IMG/VR virus record: IMGVR_UViG_3300031951_009873
Location: 1 to 64,000 of that record
From: a virus
Length of the DNA: 64,000 bases
Strand: one strand, 5' to 3'
Numbering within the stretch: position 1 is the first letter of the stretch; every line of letters starts with the position of its first letter. The notes below the pieces were generated by a model. The model was given only the letters and a program-made list of their open reading frames with translations. It did no database searches and was not told the DNA's origin. The position numbers and the translations under genes were made by a program. Below are positions 9,209 through 18,809 of the stretch, in pieces.

Positions 9209-11410
9209 ATGGCGATAACTAGACTTACCGGTGTATTGATTAAGAGCGGAAGTATTCCTACACATGCTTTAAGTGGTGGGGTAGTTTCTAGTTCGGCGCA
9301 GATTACCAGTTTACTACCCGCGGGCGCGGTTAGTAGTTCTGCACAAATCAATACTGGTTCATTTACTGGCTCTTTTACTGGTTCACTATTTGGCACCGCG
9401 AGTTATGCAGACTTTGCATTAACTCCCGCAGGTACTGCTGGTAGTTCGGGTACATCTGGTTCTTCTGGAACCAGTGGCTCATCGGGTACAGCAGGAAGTA
9501 GTGGAAGTACAGGTACCAGTGGAACATCAGGTAGTTCTGGAACAGCCGGTAGTAGTGGAACCTCAGGATCATCTGGTACAACAGGCTCTTCAGGAAGTAC
9601 AGGTACATCAGGAAGTAGCGGTTCTACTGGCACGAGCGGCTCATCAGGTTCTACCGGAACATCTGGTAGTAGCGGAACTTCTGGTTCTTCGGGTACCAGT
9701 GGAAGTTCTGGAAGCACTGGCACAAGCGGGTCATCTGGAACCGCAGGAAGTAGTGGAACAGCCGGTAGTTCAGGTACTAGTGGAACACTCACTCTTACAG
9801 GCACCACCGACAACGGATTAATCACACTTAATGGCTCTGCACCAAACGCAACCGTAGAAAGCAACTTAACATTTGACGGAAGTACCTTACGAGTTACGGG
9901 GTCCGCAATTATTACTAGTAACTTGACGGTACTCGGTACATCTTCTATTAGTTTTGTTTCTCAAAGTACCTTAGATATTGGTACCAATGTTATTACCGTT
10001 AATACATTATCTCCTGGTACAAGATTCGGTGGTCTATCGGTAATTGACTCTGGTTCATCACCAAAAGTAAGTGGTTCAATATTCTTTGATTCTCTCAAGG
10101 ACGAATGGATATTCATTCATCAACAAGCAGCAGGTGCAGGAGTTACCTCATCTGTATTTATGATGGGCCCACAAACATTTGATAGTGTTGGTAATGAACT
10201 TACTTTAACTACAAATAGAATTCCAAAGAGTCAAAATGCAGAACATCTTAGTGATTCTATTATCACTGATAATGGGTCACAAATTACTGTCGCAGGTACC
10301 GTATCAGCTTCCTCATTCACAAGTTCGATTGTAAATGGCGTTGGATTCTTTGGTACCGCATCATTCGCATTAACTCCAGCAGGTACAGCAGGTTCCTCTG
10401 GAACATCTGGAACCGCAGGAAGTAGTGGAACCGCTGGCTCATCGGGTACAGGCGGCAGTTCTGGTACCACGGGTACATCTGGTAGTAGTGGAACAGCGGG
10501 AACATCTGGTAGTTCAGGAACATCTGGTGCAGCAGGTACATCAGGTAGTTCGGGAACCAGTGGTAGTTCAGGAACATCTGGTTCTTCTGGAACTACAGGT
10601 ACATCAGGTAGTTCGGGAACAGCCGGAACCGGCGGTAGTTCTGGTACATCAGGAGCAAACGGAGCAACAGGAGCAACGGGTGCGGCAGGAACCAGTGGTA
10701 GTTCTGGTACAGCAGGTACTTCTGGCGCTGGAACTATTAGTGGTGGTTCCGCTGACAGAGTAGCAATATTCTCTGGAGCTACAACACTCACAAGTAACAC
10801 AGGACTAACATATAGTTCACCAAGACTTACTGTATCTGGTGACAGTCCAAATATTTACTTAAACTCTGGTAATGACGATTCCAGAATATATTTCACGGGT
10901 CTAGATAGATATATCCAAGGTTCAGCTGGCTCGGCCTTAAAATTCATCACACAAGATGGTCAACGCGCCCATATGGATTCATTTGGTGTGTATGTTAATG
11001 CGGCACTTGGTGTGGGTTCTCAACCAACTACGGGATGGACTGGTGGTGAAATCCGCGCAACTAATGAAATTACCGCATACGCATCGGATGCACGATTAAA
11101 GAATTTTCATGGAACTATTCAAGATGCGGTCAAGAAAGTATTATCAATTAATGGGTACTACTTCACAGAAAACGAAGTGGCTAAGTCACTAGGATTCAAT
11201 AAAGATGCAATGCAAGTCGGTGTCAGTGCACAAGAAATACAAGAAATACTTCCAGAAGTCGTTGCACCAGCTCCTGTTAATAATGAATACCTAACCGTGC
11301 GTTACGAACGGCTTACTGCATTATTAATTGAAGCAATTAAAGAACAACAAGGCACTATTGACAAATTACAAGAAAGAATTACGATTCTTGAAACAAATAA
11401 TAAAGGTTAA
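9209..11410 (+). CDS. Tail fibre with C-terminal S74 autoprocessing chaperone
   Basis: A 733-residue fibre with two Gly-Ser-Thr tracts (residues ~74-192 and ~391-508), one copy each of the module A and C blocks used in the preceding fibre, and a C-terminal intramolecular chaperone. The chaperone (from about residue 625) shows [12 protein letters not shown], the conserved Ser-Asp of peptidase S74 domains, then [15 protein letters not shown] and the helical end [15 protein letters not shown]. In this family (phage K1F endosialidase and related spikes) the chaperone folds the trimer and cuts itself off before the Ser. Its N-terminus ([21 protein letters not shown]) differs from the [10 protein letters not shown] start, so it likely attaches elsewhere. 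A late-type box precedes it. Confidence 0.88.
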   Translation: MAITRLTGVLIKSGSIPTHALSGGVVSSSAQITSLLPAGAVSSSAQINTGSFTGSFTGSLFGTASYADFALTPAGTAGSSGTSGSSGTSGSSGTAGSSGSTGTSGTSGSSGTAGSSGTSGSSGTTGSSGSTGTSGSSGSTGTSGSSGSTGTSGSSGTSGSSGTSGSSGSTGTSGSSGTAGSSGTAGSSGTSGTLTLTGTTDNGLITLNGSAPNATVESNLTFDGSTLRVTGSAIITSNLTVLGTSSISFVSQSTLDIGTNVITVNTLSPGTRFGGLSVIDSGSSPKVSGSIFFDSLKDEWIFIHQQAAGAGVTSSVFMMGPQTFDSVGNELTLTTNRIPKSQNAEHLSDSIITDNGSQITVAGTVSASSFTSSIVNGVGFFGTASFALTPAGTAGSSGTSGTAGSSGTAGSSGTGGSSGTTGTSGSSGTAGTSGSSGTSGAAGTSGSSGTSGSSGTSGSSGTTGTSGSSGTAGTGGSSGTSGANGATGATGAAGTSGSSGTAGTSGAGTISGGSADRVAIFSGATTLTSNTGLTYSSPRLTVSGDSPNIYLNSGNDDSRIYFTGLDRYIQGSAGSALKFITQDGQRAHMDSFGVYVNAALGVGSQPTTGWTGGEIRATNEITAYASDARLKNFHGTIQDAVKKVLSINGYYFTENEVAKSLGFNKDAMQVGVSAQEIQEILPEVVAPAPVNNEYLTVRYERLTALLIEAIKEQQGTIDKLQERITILETNNKG
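9428..9784 (+). repeat. Coding Gly-Ser-Thr tract 5
   Basis: 119 codons of [11 protein letters not shown]-type repeats in the S74 fibre, followed by module A copy 4. Confidence 0.95.
9785..9901 (+). repeat. Fibre spacer module A, copy 4
   Basis: [17 protein letters not shown] followed by [16 protein letters not shown], almost identical to the copies in the preceding gene, so the module has moved between the two genes. Confidence 0.9.
9920..10378 (+). repeat. Fibre spacer module C, copy 2
   Basis: [21 protein letters not shown] through [19 protein letters not shown] and ending FALTPA, matching 6253-6711 of the preceding gene along its full length. Confidence 0.88.
10379..10732 (+). repeat. 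Coding Gly-Ser-Thr tract 6
   Basis: 118 codons in the S74 fibre, richer in Ala ([23 protein letters not shown]) than the other tracts. Confidence 0.94.
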
Positions 11411-11422
11411 CGGGAGTACGGT

Positions 11423-11599
11423 ATGGGTATAATACCAGCAACCGGTTCGGAAATTGCGATGGGGCGGGTGCGAAACGCATACGGCCTTTCGGGACAAGTC
11501 GCACTGCGTGCCAATCTAGGTGCTCAAATTGGTATTACTACTGGTCAAATTCGTTTGTCTATTGATTTCGGTGGCAGAACCACACCAAATAATTATTAA
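11423..11599 (+). CDS. Small tail-associated protein (58 aa)
   Basis: A 58-codon frame starts MGIIPATGSEIAMGRVRNAY and ends IRLSIDFGGRTTPNNY. The plan 'SG-x-I-x-M ... LG ... G-x-I-x-L-S-D/I-F-x-G' is the small motif carried by many short structural proteins or fibre ends in tailed phages. An ACGGGAG ribosome site ends seven bases before the ATG, and the gene is 12 bases after the S74 fibre, so the two are likely one operon. It is probably a minor tail or fibre-end component; no experimental role is known to me. Confidence 0.6.
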   Translation: MGIIPATGSEIAMGRVRNAYGLSGQVALRANLGAQIGITTGQIRLSIDFGGRTTPNNY

Positions 11600-11608
11600 T
11601 ACTGGGAC

Positions 11609-11637
11609 TTGACAAGTTTAGTAGTATAATATATATT
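11609..11637 (+). promoter_or_regulatory. Sigma70-type promoter at start of accessory island
   Basis: TTGACA at 11609-11614, a 17-base spacer, then TATATT at 11632-11637. An ATATTTAAA overlapping the -10 (11633-11641) lies 28 bases before the next ATG, the same distance as the late-type boxes, so it could respond to both systems. Confidence 0.68.
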
Positions 11638-11669
11638 TAAATACGGTTATCTAATAAGGGGTTACTTTT

Positions 11670-12128
11670 ATGAGTGAAATAACATTCGAAACATTATTGG
11701 CAGCAGTAAATACTAACCCATCGGAATACGAAGAAAAGTATGTCCGATGGGTTTCTATTGGGTATGACAAAAAAGTTTTGGCAGAACTATTGTATGAATT
11801 ACAATATCTGAAAGAGAAAGACGAATGGCCAGAACGAATTAAATTTTTAGAAGGTATTCTCGCCCAATATAATCCACAACATTTATTGAATTTATTAAAC
11901 GGTGAAACGCAAACGACACGATTTGCGTTAATTGAAAAGTGGTCACGTCAAGGGGCTATGGAAATACTCATCTTTGATAAGTACAGTATCGATACATTAA
12001 ATACTGTCACACAGTTTCCATTGGCAGATTATCAACTCTTTGTCAAACGAGTACAAGAAATTGTCACTATGATTCGTGAAATCACCAGCCAAGCAGCAAC
12101 ATTAGCATCCGGAGTCGCCGGGCTATGA
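11670..12128 (+). CDS. Hypothetical protein (152 aa), first gene of island
   Basis: I do not recognise a family. The product is mostly helical in appearance, with charged segments (LAELLYELQYLKEKDEWPERIKF) and a C-terminal stretch (QEIVTMIREITSQAATLASG). It has no signal peptide or membrane segment. It is the first gene after the TTGACA promoter, with a weak AAGGGG site well upstream of the ATG, and its stop overlaps the start of the glycosyltransferase gene (ATGA), so the two are translationally coupled. A structural or scaffold role is as likely as an enzymatic one. Confidence 0.55.
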   Translation: MSEITFETLLAAVNTNPSEYEEKYVRWVSIGYDKKVLAELLYELQYLKEKDEWPERIKFLEGILAQYNPQHLLNLLNGETQTTRFALIEKWSRQGAMEILIFDKYSIDTLNTVTQFPLADYQLFVKRVQEIVTMIREITSQAATLASGVAGL

Positions 12129-12823
12129 AGAACATCTACGACTTGACGATTTGGCAAACTAGACCTACAAAATTAGCGATTCTTATTCCATGCAGAGAAT
12201 CTGTATATAGTTTATTCACTGCGTCCTTAGTTGAGTTGGTCAAGACTACGACGATGGCAGGAATAGATGTTCATGTCATTTATGACCAAAGTACGATTTT
12301 ACTCACACAACGAGAAAGATTGGCACAGCAAGCATTAGCGATGAAAGCAGATTATGCTCTGTGGTTGGACTCGGATATGATGTTCCCAAGCACCACCGCG
12401 ATGCGTTTAATGGGACATAATGTTGATATCGTATGTTCCAACTATATGAAACGGTCGGTCCCACTTCAAACAGTCGCATATCCAGAACGAGGAAACTGGG
12501 AAAACTGGTTACCACTAGAGGGTGACCAAGAACTGCAAGAAGTGGAAGGTGTGGGTATGGGATGTATGATGATGAAAACCGAAGTACTGAACAAGCTGGT
12601 TCCTCCATATTTTGCCTTTGAATATAAGGACAAAGAATGGCACGGGGAAGATTTCTTTTTCCAGAGTAAATTGCGCAAAGCAGGATATAAGATACTCGTA
12701 GATATGAATCTCAGTTTCCAAGTTCGCCATGTAGGACAATGGGCGTTTGGGCCAAGTATTGCTACTAATGAAGAACAACGAATTAAGAGACATACAAAAA
12801 AGGTAAAGAAAAATGCTGAATAA
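12125..12823 (+). CDS. GT2-like glycosyltransferase
   Basis: The 232-residue product begins with a Rossmann-type strand (KLAILIPCRESVYSLF), has ADYALWLDSDMMFP around residue 80 (a DxD metal/nucleotide-sugar motif), then a possible acceptor region (EGVGMGCMMMKTEVL) and WHGEDFFFQSKLRKAGY, the E-D motif placed like the catalytic base in GT2-type enzymes. It lacks membrane segments, so it should act in the cytosol. It overlaps both neighbours. Donor and acceptor are unknown; similar short transferases occur in other large phages. Confidence 0.78.
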   Translation: MKNIYDLTIWQTRPTKLAILIPCRESVYSLFTASLVELVKTTTMAGIDVHVIYDQSTILLTQRERLAQQALAMKADYALWLDSDMMFPSTTAMRLMGHNVDIVCSNYMKRSVPLQTVAYPERGNWENWLPLEGDQELQEVEGVGMGCMMMKTEVLNKLVPPYFAFEYKDKEWHGEDFFFQSKLRKAGYKILVDMNLSFQVRHVGQWAFGPSIATNEEQRIKRHTKKVKKNAE

Positions 12824-13922
12824 TGAGTCGTGGTTAGCACATAGTGATTTATTTAAAAAATATTGGGTAGTAGAAATTAAACCGTGGGTACGTAGTTTGG
12901 GTTGGTTTACTGACTATATGGAAACTGTAAAGGACGCAGATGGTTGGGCACAAGCAGGAGAAAAAGAATTATCAGTATTTGATTATGTTCAGATTGTAGA
13001 CCAACCGTTAGCTGAAAAGAAATTATATCGTTGTATTAATAGTGTTTCTTGGGAGCACATTTCTGGTCCTGTATTATTTGTCGTTCGTAAAGATAACGAG
13101 CAAGTGTTTATTGCAGGGTGGGCGGGAGAACGGAAGATTATTGAAAAGATGAAACAAGAAAGTGATGACCCATGGCAATGGTCAGAAAAGATGATTGTCG
13201 AAGTTAATCCCGCATCTGCAATACGAACTGTGCCGACTGCAAAAAGACCAAAAGACAAAACTGTTCCTGTATTTTTCGTCAGTAATGGGGAAAGTAATGC
13301 AGATGAAAATTGGAAGCATTTAACTAACTTATATCCACATGCAATTCGTATAGATGGAATAAATGGACGAAGAAAGATGTTTCATCGTTGTGTTGATTTA
13401 GCTAGGGACGCAAAGCAATTCTTTGTAATCACTGGCAAAAATTACATAACTGATTTAAATGTATTTAATTATCCGGTTGAAACGGTTACAGATGCTCACA
13501 TTATATTTCATGCAAAGAATATGAGTAATCGTTTGGAATATGGACATATGGGTATCGTCTGTTATAATAGCAATCTTGTACTGAATACTCCAAAAAACTT
13601 TGGATTGGATTTCACACAATTTAGTAAGACCGTTACTATTCCAATGACAGTCAGTGAAGCACACTTTGCAACATCTCCGTTCGAAGCATGGAGAACTGCG
13701 TTCCGTGAAGCAGTTAAGTTATCTATGACACACACTCCAGATGCACATCTGTGGTTACAACGGTGGACTGCCTTTGCTGAAGGTCCAAACGCTAACTGGG
13801 TATTAAAGGGTACGGAAGACGGTATACAGTACGCAGAACAGTATGTAAAGAATCCAGATGAATTACAAAAAACTGTGGATTGGAATTGGTTACAAGAAAA
13901 GTTTGAAGAGTTGCATGATTGA
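12813..13922 (+). CDS. Hypothetical two-domain protein, possibly glycan-related
   Basis: A 369-residue product. Residues 1-130 are of unknown type. The C-terminal part (from about residue 150, VPVFFVSNGESNADENW) reads IRIDGINGRRKMFHRCVDLA, then FFVITGKNYITD, then NMSNRLEYGHMGIVCYNSN. That order (a G-x-x-G-R segment, a strand ending in an acidic or aspartate-like position, then N-x-L-x-YG) resembles a domain I associate with phage glycosyltransferase-like proteins, but typical DxD residues are replaced here (TGKN). It is coupled by overlap to the GT2-like gene. Function uncertain. Confidence 0.45.
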   Translation: MLNNESWLAHSDLFKKYWVVEIKPWVRSLGWFTDYMETVKDADGWAQAGEKELSVFDYVQIVDQPLAEKKLYRCINSVSWEHISGPVLFVVRKDNEQVFIAGWAGERKIIEKMKQESDDPWQWSEKMIVEVNPASAIRTVPTAKRPKDKTVPVFFVSNGESNADENWKHLTNLYPHAIRIDGINGRRKMFHRCVDLARDAKQFFVITGKNYITDLNVFNYPVETVTDAHIIFHAKNMSNRLEYGHMGIVCYNSNLVLNTPKNFGLDFTQFSKTVTIPMTVSEAHFATSPFEAWRTAFREAVKLSMTHTPDAHLWLQRWTAFAEGPNANWVLKGTEDGIQYAEQYVKNPDELQKTVDWNWLQEKFEELHD

Positions 13923-13924
13923 CA

Positions 13925-14584
13925 ATGACAATAAATCCAAACAATTTAATTCCTATATCAACTATCAACGATACGTTAATGATAAAGTCATCACGCGTTA
14001 TTCAATGGATGACAACAATACGTGAATGTCCTCCTGGTGCACGTTATAGAATACTTGAAAATTTTTGGGAAAGTCAAATACGTAGTAAATGTTGGTTAGT
14101 GAATTCTATAAAAAAGCATTTGCCTGCATTAACTGGACGAGTTTATGTAATTGGCGGATGGTATGGAATATTATCACAATTGATAGTAGATAATTTTCCT
14201 ACTATAGTATATAATGTAGATATAGATGATAGTTGTATAAAGTATGGTAAACTACTTTCAAACGATGATTCTAGAATACAATTTATAACAAATGATATGG
14301 CAAAGTTCAACAAATATGTCGATGCCAAGTTGATAATCAATACTAGTACAGAACACGTTACGGAAGAAAAATACAATGAGTGGTTTTCAGGATTACCAGA
14401 AAATGTACCTATTGTTGTTCAAGGAAATGATTTTCATGAATGCGAAGACCATATAAGAACTACAGAATCATTAGATGAGTTTAATAGAGTTAGTTTATTA
14501 AGAACTATAATATATTCAGATAAAATAGAATGTCCGGGTGTAGGTAAACCATTTCACAGATTTATGACAATAGGATATAAATAA
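13925..14584 (+). CDS. Class I SAM-dependent methyltransferase-like protein
   Basis: The product (219 residues from ATG 13925) has GRVYVIGGWYGILSQLI, which fits the SAM-binding strand-turn-helix with a relaxed glycine motif, followed by IVYNVDIDDSCIKYGKLL (acidic end of strand 2) and IQFITNDMAKF, then LIINTSTEHV. This is the strand order of class I methyltransferases. The in-frame TTG at 13919 is less likely a start because the ATG has better spacing to the preceding gene. Neighbours are glycan and radical SAM genes, so the substrate may be a sugar or amino sugar (inference). Confidence 0.62.
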   Translation: MTINPNNLIPISTINDTLMIKSSRVIQWMTTIRECPPGARYRILENFWESQIRSKCWLVNSIKKHLPALTGRVYVIGGWYGILSQLIVDNFPTIVYNVDIDDSCIKYGKLLSNDDSRIQFITNDMAKFNKYVDAKLIINTSTEHVTEEKYNEWFSGLPENVPIVVQGNDFHECEDHIRTTESLDEFNRVSLLRTIIYSDKIECPGVGKPFHRFMTIGYK

Positions 14585-14585
14585 T

Positions 14586-15998
14586 ATGAGCGCATCGGAG
14601 TTATTTAGAAGCACAAAAAGAAAACTGGACGTTATTAGTTCAACAATGTGTTTAGCAAAGTGGCAACAAGTTACAATTCATTTAGGTAACGGAACGACTC
14701 ATAGCTGCCACCATCCTAGGGTTCATTTAATTCCTTTAGAAGAATTAGAAAATAATCCATCTGCTTTACATAACACACAGTATAAAAAAGAATTAAGAAA
14801 GCAGATGTTAAATGGAGAACGTCCAGACGAATGTGATTATTGTTGGAGAGTAGAAGATAATCCACGTGGTGATACGGATGGGGATGTATATAGTGACAGA
14901 ATTGTGAAGAGTTCTGAAAATTGGGCTGCTCCGCACTATGACCAAGTTAAAAATATGCCGTGGAGCACCAATATAAATCCATCATATATGGAAGTTGATT
15001 TCGATACTACTTGTAATTTTAAGTGTGCGTACTGTTCTCCGCTGTATTCTACTACGTGGATGCAAGAAATTAAACAACACGGTCCATATAAATTACCAAC
15101 TATGGTCTTTAATAACATAGATCACTTAGAACGTGGTAAAGGATTACCTATTTTACAGTCTGAAGAAAATCCTTATATTGATGCGTTCTGGAAGTGGTGG
15201 CCTGATGCTGTACGTCACCTCCATACGTTTAGAATTACTGGTGGGGAACCACTACTAAGTAAGAATACATTTAAAGTTCTTGACTTCTTAATTGACAACC
15301 CACAACCACAGATGGAATTTAACATCAACAGTAATTTGGGTGCACCTAAGGAAATTGTAGATAAATTTATTGAAAAAATTGCAATCATACAAGACAAAAA
15401 GGCTGTCAAGGAATTTAAGCTATTTACTAGTAATGAAGCTCACGGCAAACGAGCAGAATATATTCGTTTTGGTTTAAACTACGATTACTGGTTAGGTAAT
15501 GTGGACAGAGTTTTAAGCGAAGTGCCCGATAGTAAAGTCACTATGATGAGTACGTTTAATTTATTGTCTGTTACTTCTTACTTAGATTTCTTAAAGGATA
15601 TGTTGGAATTGAAATTACGTTATTCACATCAAACAAAGAGACAAATACCATTAGCAGTAGACGTACCATACCTAAGACATCCAGACTTTTTAGCAGCATG
15701 GGTGTTAACTGAGAATTATCTTGATTATATTGGAGAGTGTGTAACTTTCATGTATAGAAATCAAGAATTTGGCAGATGGTATCCGTTGGCTACCAAGGGA
15801 TTCTTTGAACATGAAATTCACAGAATGGAACGGTTGTATTATTTAGTTTCTAAACAAATGGGAGTTAATAAACCAGAAAACATAGAACAGAGAAGAAACT
15901 TTGGCCTATTCATTGATGAATATGATAAGCGTAGAGGAACAAATTTCACACAAACCTTTCCAGAATTAGAAGATTTTTACCGTTTCTGTAAGATTTGA
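14586..15998 (+). CDS. Twitch-domain radical SAM protein
   Basis: A 470-residue radical SAM enzyme. An N-terminal Cys segment (HSCHHPR and ECDYCWRVED, residues ~38-90) is followed by the catalytic motif DTTCNFKCAYCSP (CxxxCxxC, near residue 145), which holds a 4Fe-4S cluster and cleaves SAM, and by FRITGGEPLLSK (GGEP, near residue 220). The plan matches the twitch-domain radical SAM family common in marine phages and bacteria, whose substrates are mostly unknown. It follows the methyltransferase gene with one base between and is followed by tandem GT10-like genes, so a role in modifying a sugar or peptide precursor is plausible. Confidence 0.85.
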   Translation: MSASELFRSTKRKLDVISSTMCLAKWQQVTIHLGNGTTHSCHHPRVHLIPLEELENNPSALHNTQYKKELRKQMLNGERPDECDYCWRVEDNPRGDTDGDVYSDRIVKSSENWAAPHYDQVKNMPWSTNINPSYMEVDFDTTCNFKCAYCSPLYSTTWMQEIKQHGPYKLPTMVFNNIDHLERGKGLPILQSEENPYIDAFWKWWPDAVRHLHTFRITGGEPLLSKNTFKVLDFLIDNPQPQMEFNINSNLGAPKEIVDKFIEKIAIIQDKKAVKEFKLFTSNEAHGKRAEYIRFGLNYDYWLGNVDRVLSEVPDSKVTMMSTFNLLSVTSYLDFLKDMLELKLRYSHQTKRQIPLAVDVPYLRHPDFLAAWVLTENYLDYIGECVTFMYRNQEFGRWYPLATKGFFEHEIHRMERLYYLVSKQMGVNKPENIEQRRNFGLFIDEYDKRRGTNFTQTFPELEDFYRFCKI

Positions 15999-15999
15999 G

Positions 16000-17379
16000 A
16001 TGAAGAGAATAAATTTTTTGTATGAGTTTATAACACCGAACGGCGTATTACCGCTGGGATATCAAAAAACAGATCTTCCAATAATCTTTAGTGAAATTAA
16101 TGAAGTATTAATAGGAGTAGACCACGCTACTATTAGAAGCGTGAATGCTCCTAAGTTTAGAGTGTCATCACCAGCATATGATATTTTTGATATCATATCA
16201 GATTACTTTGAACCATATAAAGATATACGTAGAGTATTACTTAAAGATTTAAGTGAAGCAGAACTTAAAAATGATTATAATATTTTTGCAATAACTAGTA
16301 CACATGACCAATCTATTGTCGAGTACATATCTGGATTAGACTTTGATGATATGTTTACTAGTTCGGCGTTTTCATTACTTAAAAAGCATGATAGAGTAAA
16401 ATTGGTGTTTATTGATAATAAAGAAGGCGGGTTTCAGTACCCAGATAAATTTTTTAAATCTATTCACACGTTTGTTGATAAGCATAAATTTAATAAAAAC
16501 AAAATAATTTTTATAACTAATACTTCTAACATAAAAGAAATTTATGAAAATTATTTAAAAAAGTCACAATTATATTCATTTATGATTTGTGAGTCCATTA
16601 ACTTTTACATTAGTGGTGAACCTGGTAAAAATATTGTACGGTATGAAAACACCACTAAAAACTATCTAGTAGATAAGATAGTAGAACATGATATGGAGTA
16701 TTCCTTGGATATGTCTCCATCAAGTAATCTACGCAATAAACACTTCTTATGTATGAACAGAAATAGTGGTAGACTGCATAGACCCAAATTAATATTAAAA
16801 TTAATACAAGAAGGAATATTTGATAAAGGATTGTCGTCTTTATTAAGGTCCGACGAATTTAATAGATTCTGCGAAAAACCAGAAAATATAGATTATAAAA
16901 CTAATATAAAAGAAAAGTATCCATTTGTGATAGATTATGAAAACGCAGATTATGTTGCGGGTATGCACAATTATTTCACAAAAAAAGAAATGTGGAATGA
17001 TACTTACTTCTCGATAGTAGCAGAAAGTTGTATAGAAACAGGTCCGGTGTTTATTACAGAAAAGGTAGTAAGACCTATGATATATTTTCATCCGTTTATA
17101 GTTTATGGTAATCCAAACACGTTGTCAGAACTACGTAAACTAGGATTTAAAACTTTCCCAGAATTTTTTGATGAAAGTTATGATTTAATTGAGAACGAAG
17201 ATGAACGTTTATCAATGATTGTAGAAAATATAAAGCGTATAAGTAATATGACATTGGAAGATGTACATAAGTTATATAACTCTGTATATCCAAAATTAGT
17301 CCACAACAGAAATTTGTTAGCTAAAATGGCAAAAGATAATTTTGTTGGTAACAAGTTTTTAGATACTATAAATTTATGA
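16000..17379 (+). CDS. GT10-like glycosyltransferase family protein, copy 1
   Basis: The 459-residue product has two landmarks shared by five island proteins: FLCMNRNSGRLHRPKL near residue 250 and, from about residue 345, VFITEKVVRPMIYFHPFIVY followed by LRKLGFKTFPEFFDESYD. The second resembles the donor-binding motif of GT10 fucosyltransferases (Y-x-T-E-K...P-x-x-x-G), so a GT-B-type transferase is my best inference. Its start (FLYEFITPNG) resembles that of the next gene (FLVHDYITPYG), so the two are tandem paralogs. Substrates are unknown. The stop overlaps the next start by four bases. Confidence 0.62.
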   Translation: MKRINFLYEFITPNGVLPLGYQKTDLPIIFSEINEVLIGVDHATIRSVNAPKFRVSSPAYDIFDIISDYFEPYKDIRRVLLKDLSEAELKNDYNIFAITSTHDQSIVEYISGLDFDDMFTSSAFSLLKKHDRVKLVFIDNKEGGFQYPDKFFKSIHTFVDKHKFNKNKIIFITNTSNIKEIYENYLKKSQLYSFMICESINFYISGEPGKNIVRYENTTKNYLVDKIVEHDMEYSLDMSPSSNLRNKHFLCMNRNSGRLHRPKLILKLIQEGIFDKGLSSLLRSDEFNRFCEKPENIDYKTNIKEKYPFVIDYENADYVAGMHNYFTKKEMWNDTYFSIVAESCIETGPVFITEKVVRPMIYFHPFIVYGNPNTLSELRKLGFKTFPEFFDESYDLIENEDERLSMIVENIKRISNMTLEDVHKLYNSVYPKLVHNRNLLAKMAKDNFVGNKFLDTINL

Positions 17380-18809
17380 AAGACATTTTTTTAGTGCATG
17401 ATTATATAACACCGTATGGTGAGTTGGAAAACGGTTTGAATTTTGATTATTTTTATTCTTATATTGAAAAGGATTTCAACAAATACCACGACATCATAGC
17501 CGATTTACAAAAAAAATATTACGATGGTGTCTCTGTATGGATTGGACAAGGTACTATCTCGTATGCAGTAAAGGAAGAACTATCCACATATGATGTATTT
17601 GCAAATAATCATAAAACCGATGGTGTGTATCTATATCCTATATCTCCATTTGGTGGAGCTAGTTGTGCGTTTGGAATAAACCATAGTTTACACCAGAACA
17701 GGTCATTTTTCTTTTTCATACCAGAGAAAACAAAATACTTAATTAGAACTTTAGAAAATTTCTACTTATTTATAAATTATTCCAACGAAGGTACGTTGGA
17801 TACTAATTTTTTTGAAGTAATATATAAAGATGCAGAAGAATTCAATATTCCGTTCGAAAAAATAATATTCTGTATATCTGATTATGATATAAAAATGAGT
17901 TTCGATGCTTGGTATCAAGGATATAAAAACAGACCAGATGTAAGTTCAAACATATCCAAAATCAAGATTTTGTATCACACATGGTCATTGAGAGACAAGG
18001 CAAAGGAGTTTAAAAAAATATTAAACAACGAGGCCACGGTATTTAATCACAATAAAAACAAATGTACAGTCGTAACAAAAGAAGAAGTTACAGACAAAAT
18101 TGTTAGACAAAAACGATTTTTAATGTTGAATAGAAGATTAAGACCGCATAGGTTATACTCTATATTACTATGCAGCCATTTGAATTTGCTAAACGAGTTT
18201 TATATTTCTTATGATTTAAACAATATGGAAGTGTTTGAATTAGAAAAATCAATGTATACAACCGACCATCTTAAAAATGAATTTCCATTTGAATTAGTAG
18301 AAGAAGAATACAAAAAATTAAAGATGACAGCTCCGGTTAGTACGCTAGATTTTAAAAATTTACAAGATGTGTGGGGATTTAATTTTGAAGATAAACGAAT
18401 TTATCAGCAATCATACATACACATAACTTCGGAAACTAATTTTTTTGAAAATGGTGGATATTTTTCTGAAAAGACATGGAAACCCATCGGCCATCTCCAA
18501 CCGTTCATTTTTCTTGGACCAGCAAATGGATTAAAAGAAATTAAAAAGTTAGGATTTAAAACATTTTCTCCATTTATAGATGAAAGTTATGATGAAGAAA
18601 GAAATAATGCAAAACGATTTAAAATGATAATAAATGAAATAGAAAGATTAGCAAAATTGCCATTAGAAGAAATTCATAATTGGTATCATTCTATTTTTGA
18701 AGATATTTTAATATATAATCAAGAGTTGTTTATACAATATGAAAATGATGACTTGATGAAAAATTTTTTCACTAAAAATCTGTTTGAGGTCTTGGATGTT
18801 AACACCTAA
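17376..18809 (+). CDS. GT10-like glycosyltransferase family protein, copy 2
   Basis: A 477-residue paralog of the preceding gene. Landmarks are FLMLNRRLRPHRLYS near residue 248, ITSETNFFENGGYFSEKTWK near residue 350, and IKKLGFKTFSPFIDESYD. The SEKTWKPI segment with the later proline and glycine (LQPFIFLGP) is the part most like a GT10 nucleotide-sugar site. The long N-terminal half (about 240 residues) is poorly conserved among the family members and may bind acceptor. It lacks a signal peptide and membrane segments. The gene overlaps both neighbours, consistent with co-translation. Confidence 0.62.
   Translation: MKDIFLVHDYITPYGELENGLNFDYFYSYIEKDFNKYHDIIADLQKKYYDGVSVWIGQGTISYAVKEELSTYDVFANNHKTDGVYLYPISPFGGASCAFGINHSLHQNRSFFFFIPEKTKYLIRTLENFYLFINYSNEGTLDTNFFEVIYKDAEEFNIPFEKIIFCISDYDIKMSFDAWYQGYKNRPDVSSNISKIKILYHTWSLRDKAKEFKKILNNEATVFNHNKNKCTVVTKEEVTDKIVRQKRFLMLNRRLRPHRLYSILLCSHLNLLNEFYISYDLNNMEVFELEKSMYTTDHLKNEFPFELVEEEYKKLKMTAPVSTLDFKNLQDVWGFNFEDKRIYQQSYIHITSETNFFENGGYFSEKTWKPIGHLQPFIFLGPANGLKEIKKLGFKTFSPFIDESYDEERNNAKRFKMIINEIERLAKLPLEEIHNWYHSIFEDILIYNQELFIQYENDDLMKNFFTKNLFEVLDVNT

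Noticed and set aside
9403-9864. Possible regulatory RNA antisense to the fibre tract
   Set aside because: No promoter or hairpin terminator was seen on the minus strand, and open frames there follow from base composition.
4852-10732. Repeat tracts considered as a CRISPR array
   Set aside because: There are no equal-length spacers; repeats are short coding triplets with synonymous changes, in frame with the fibre proteins.
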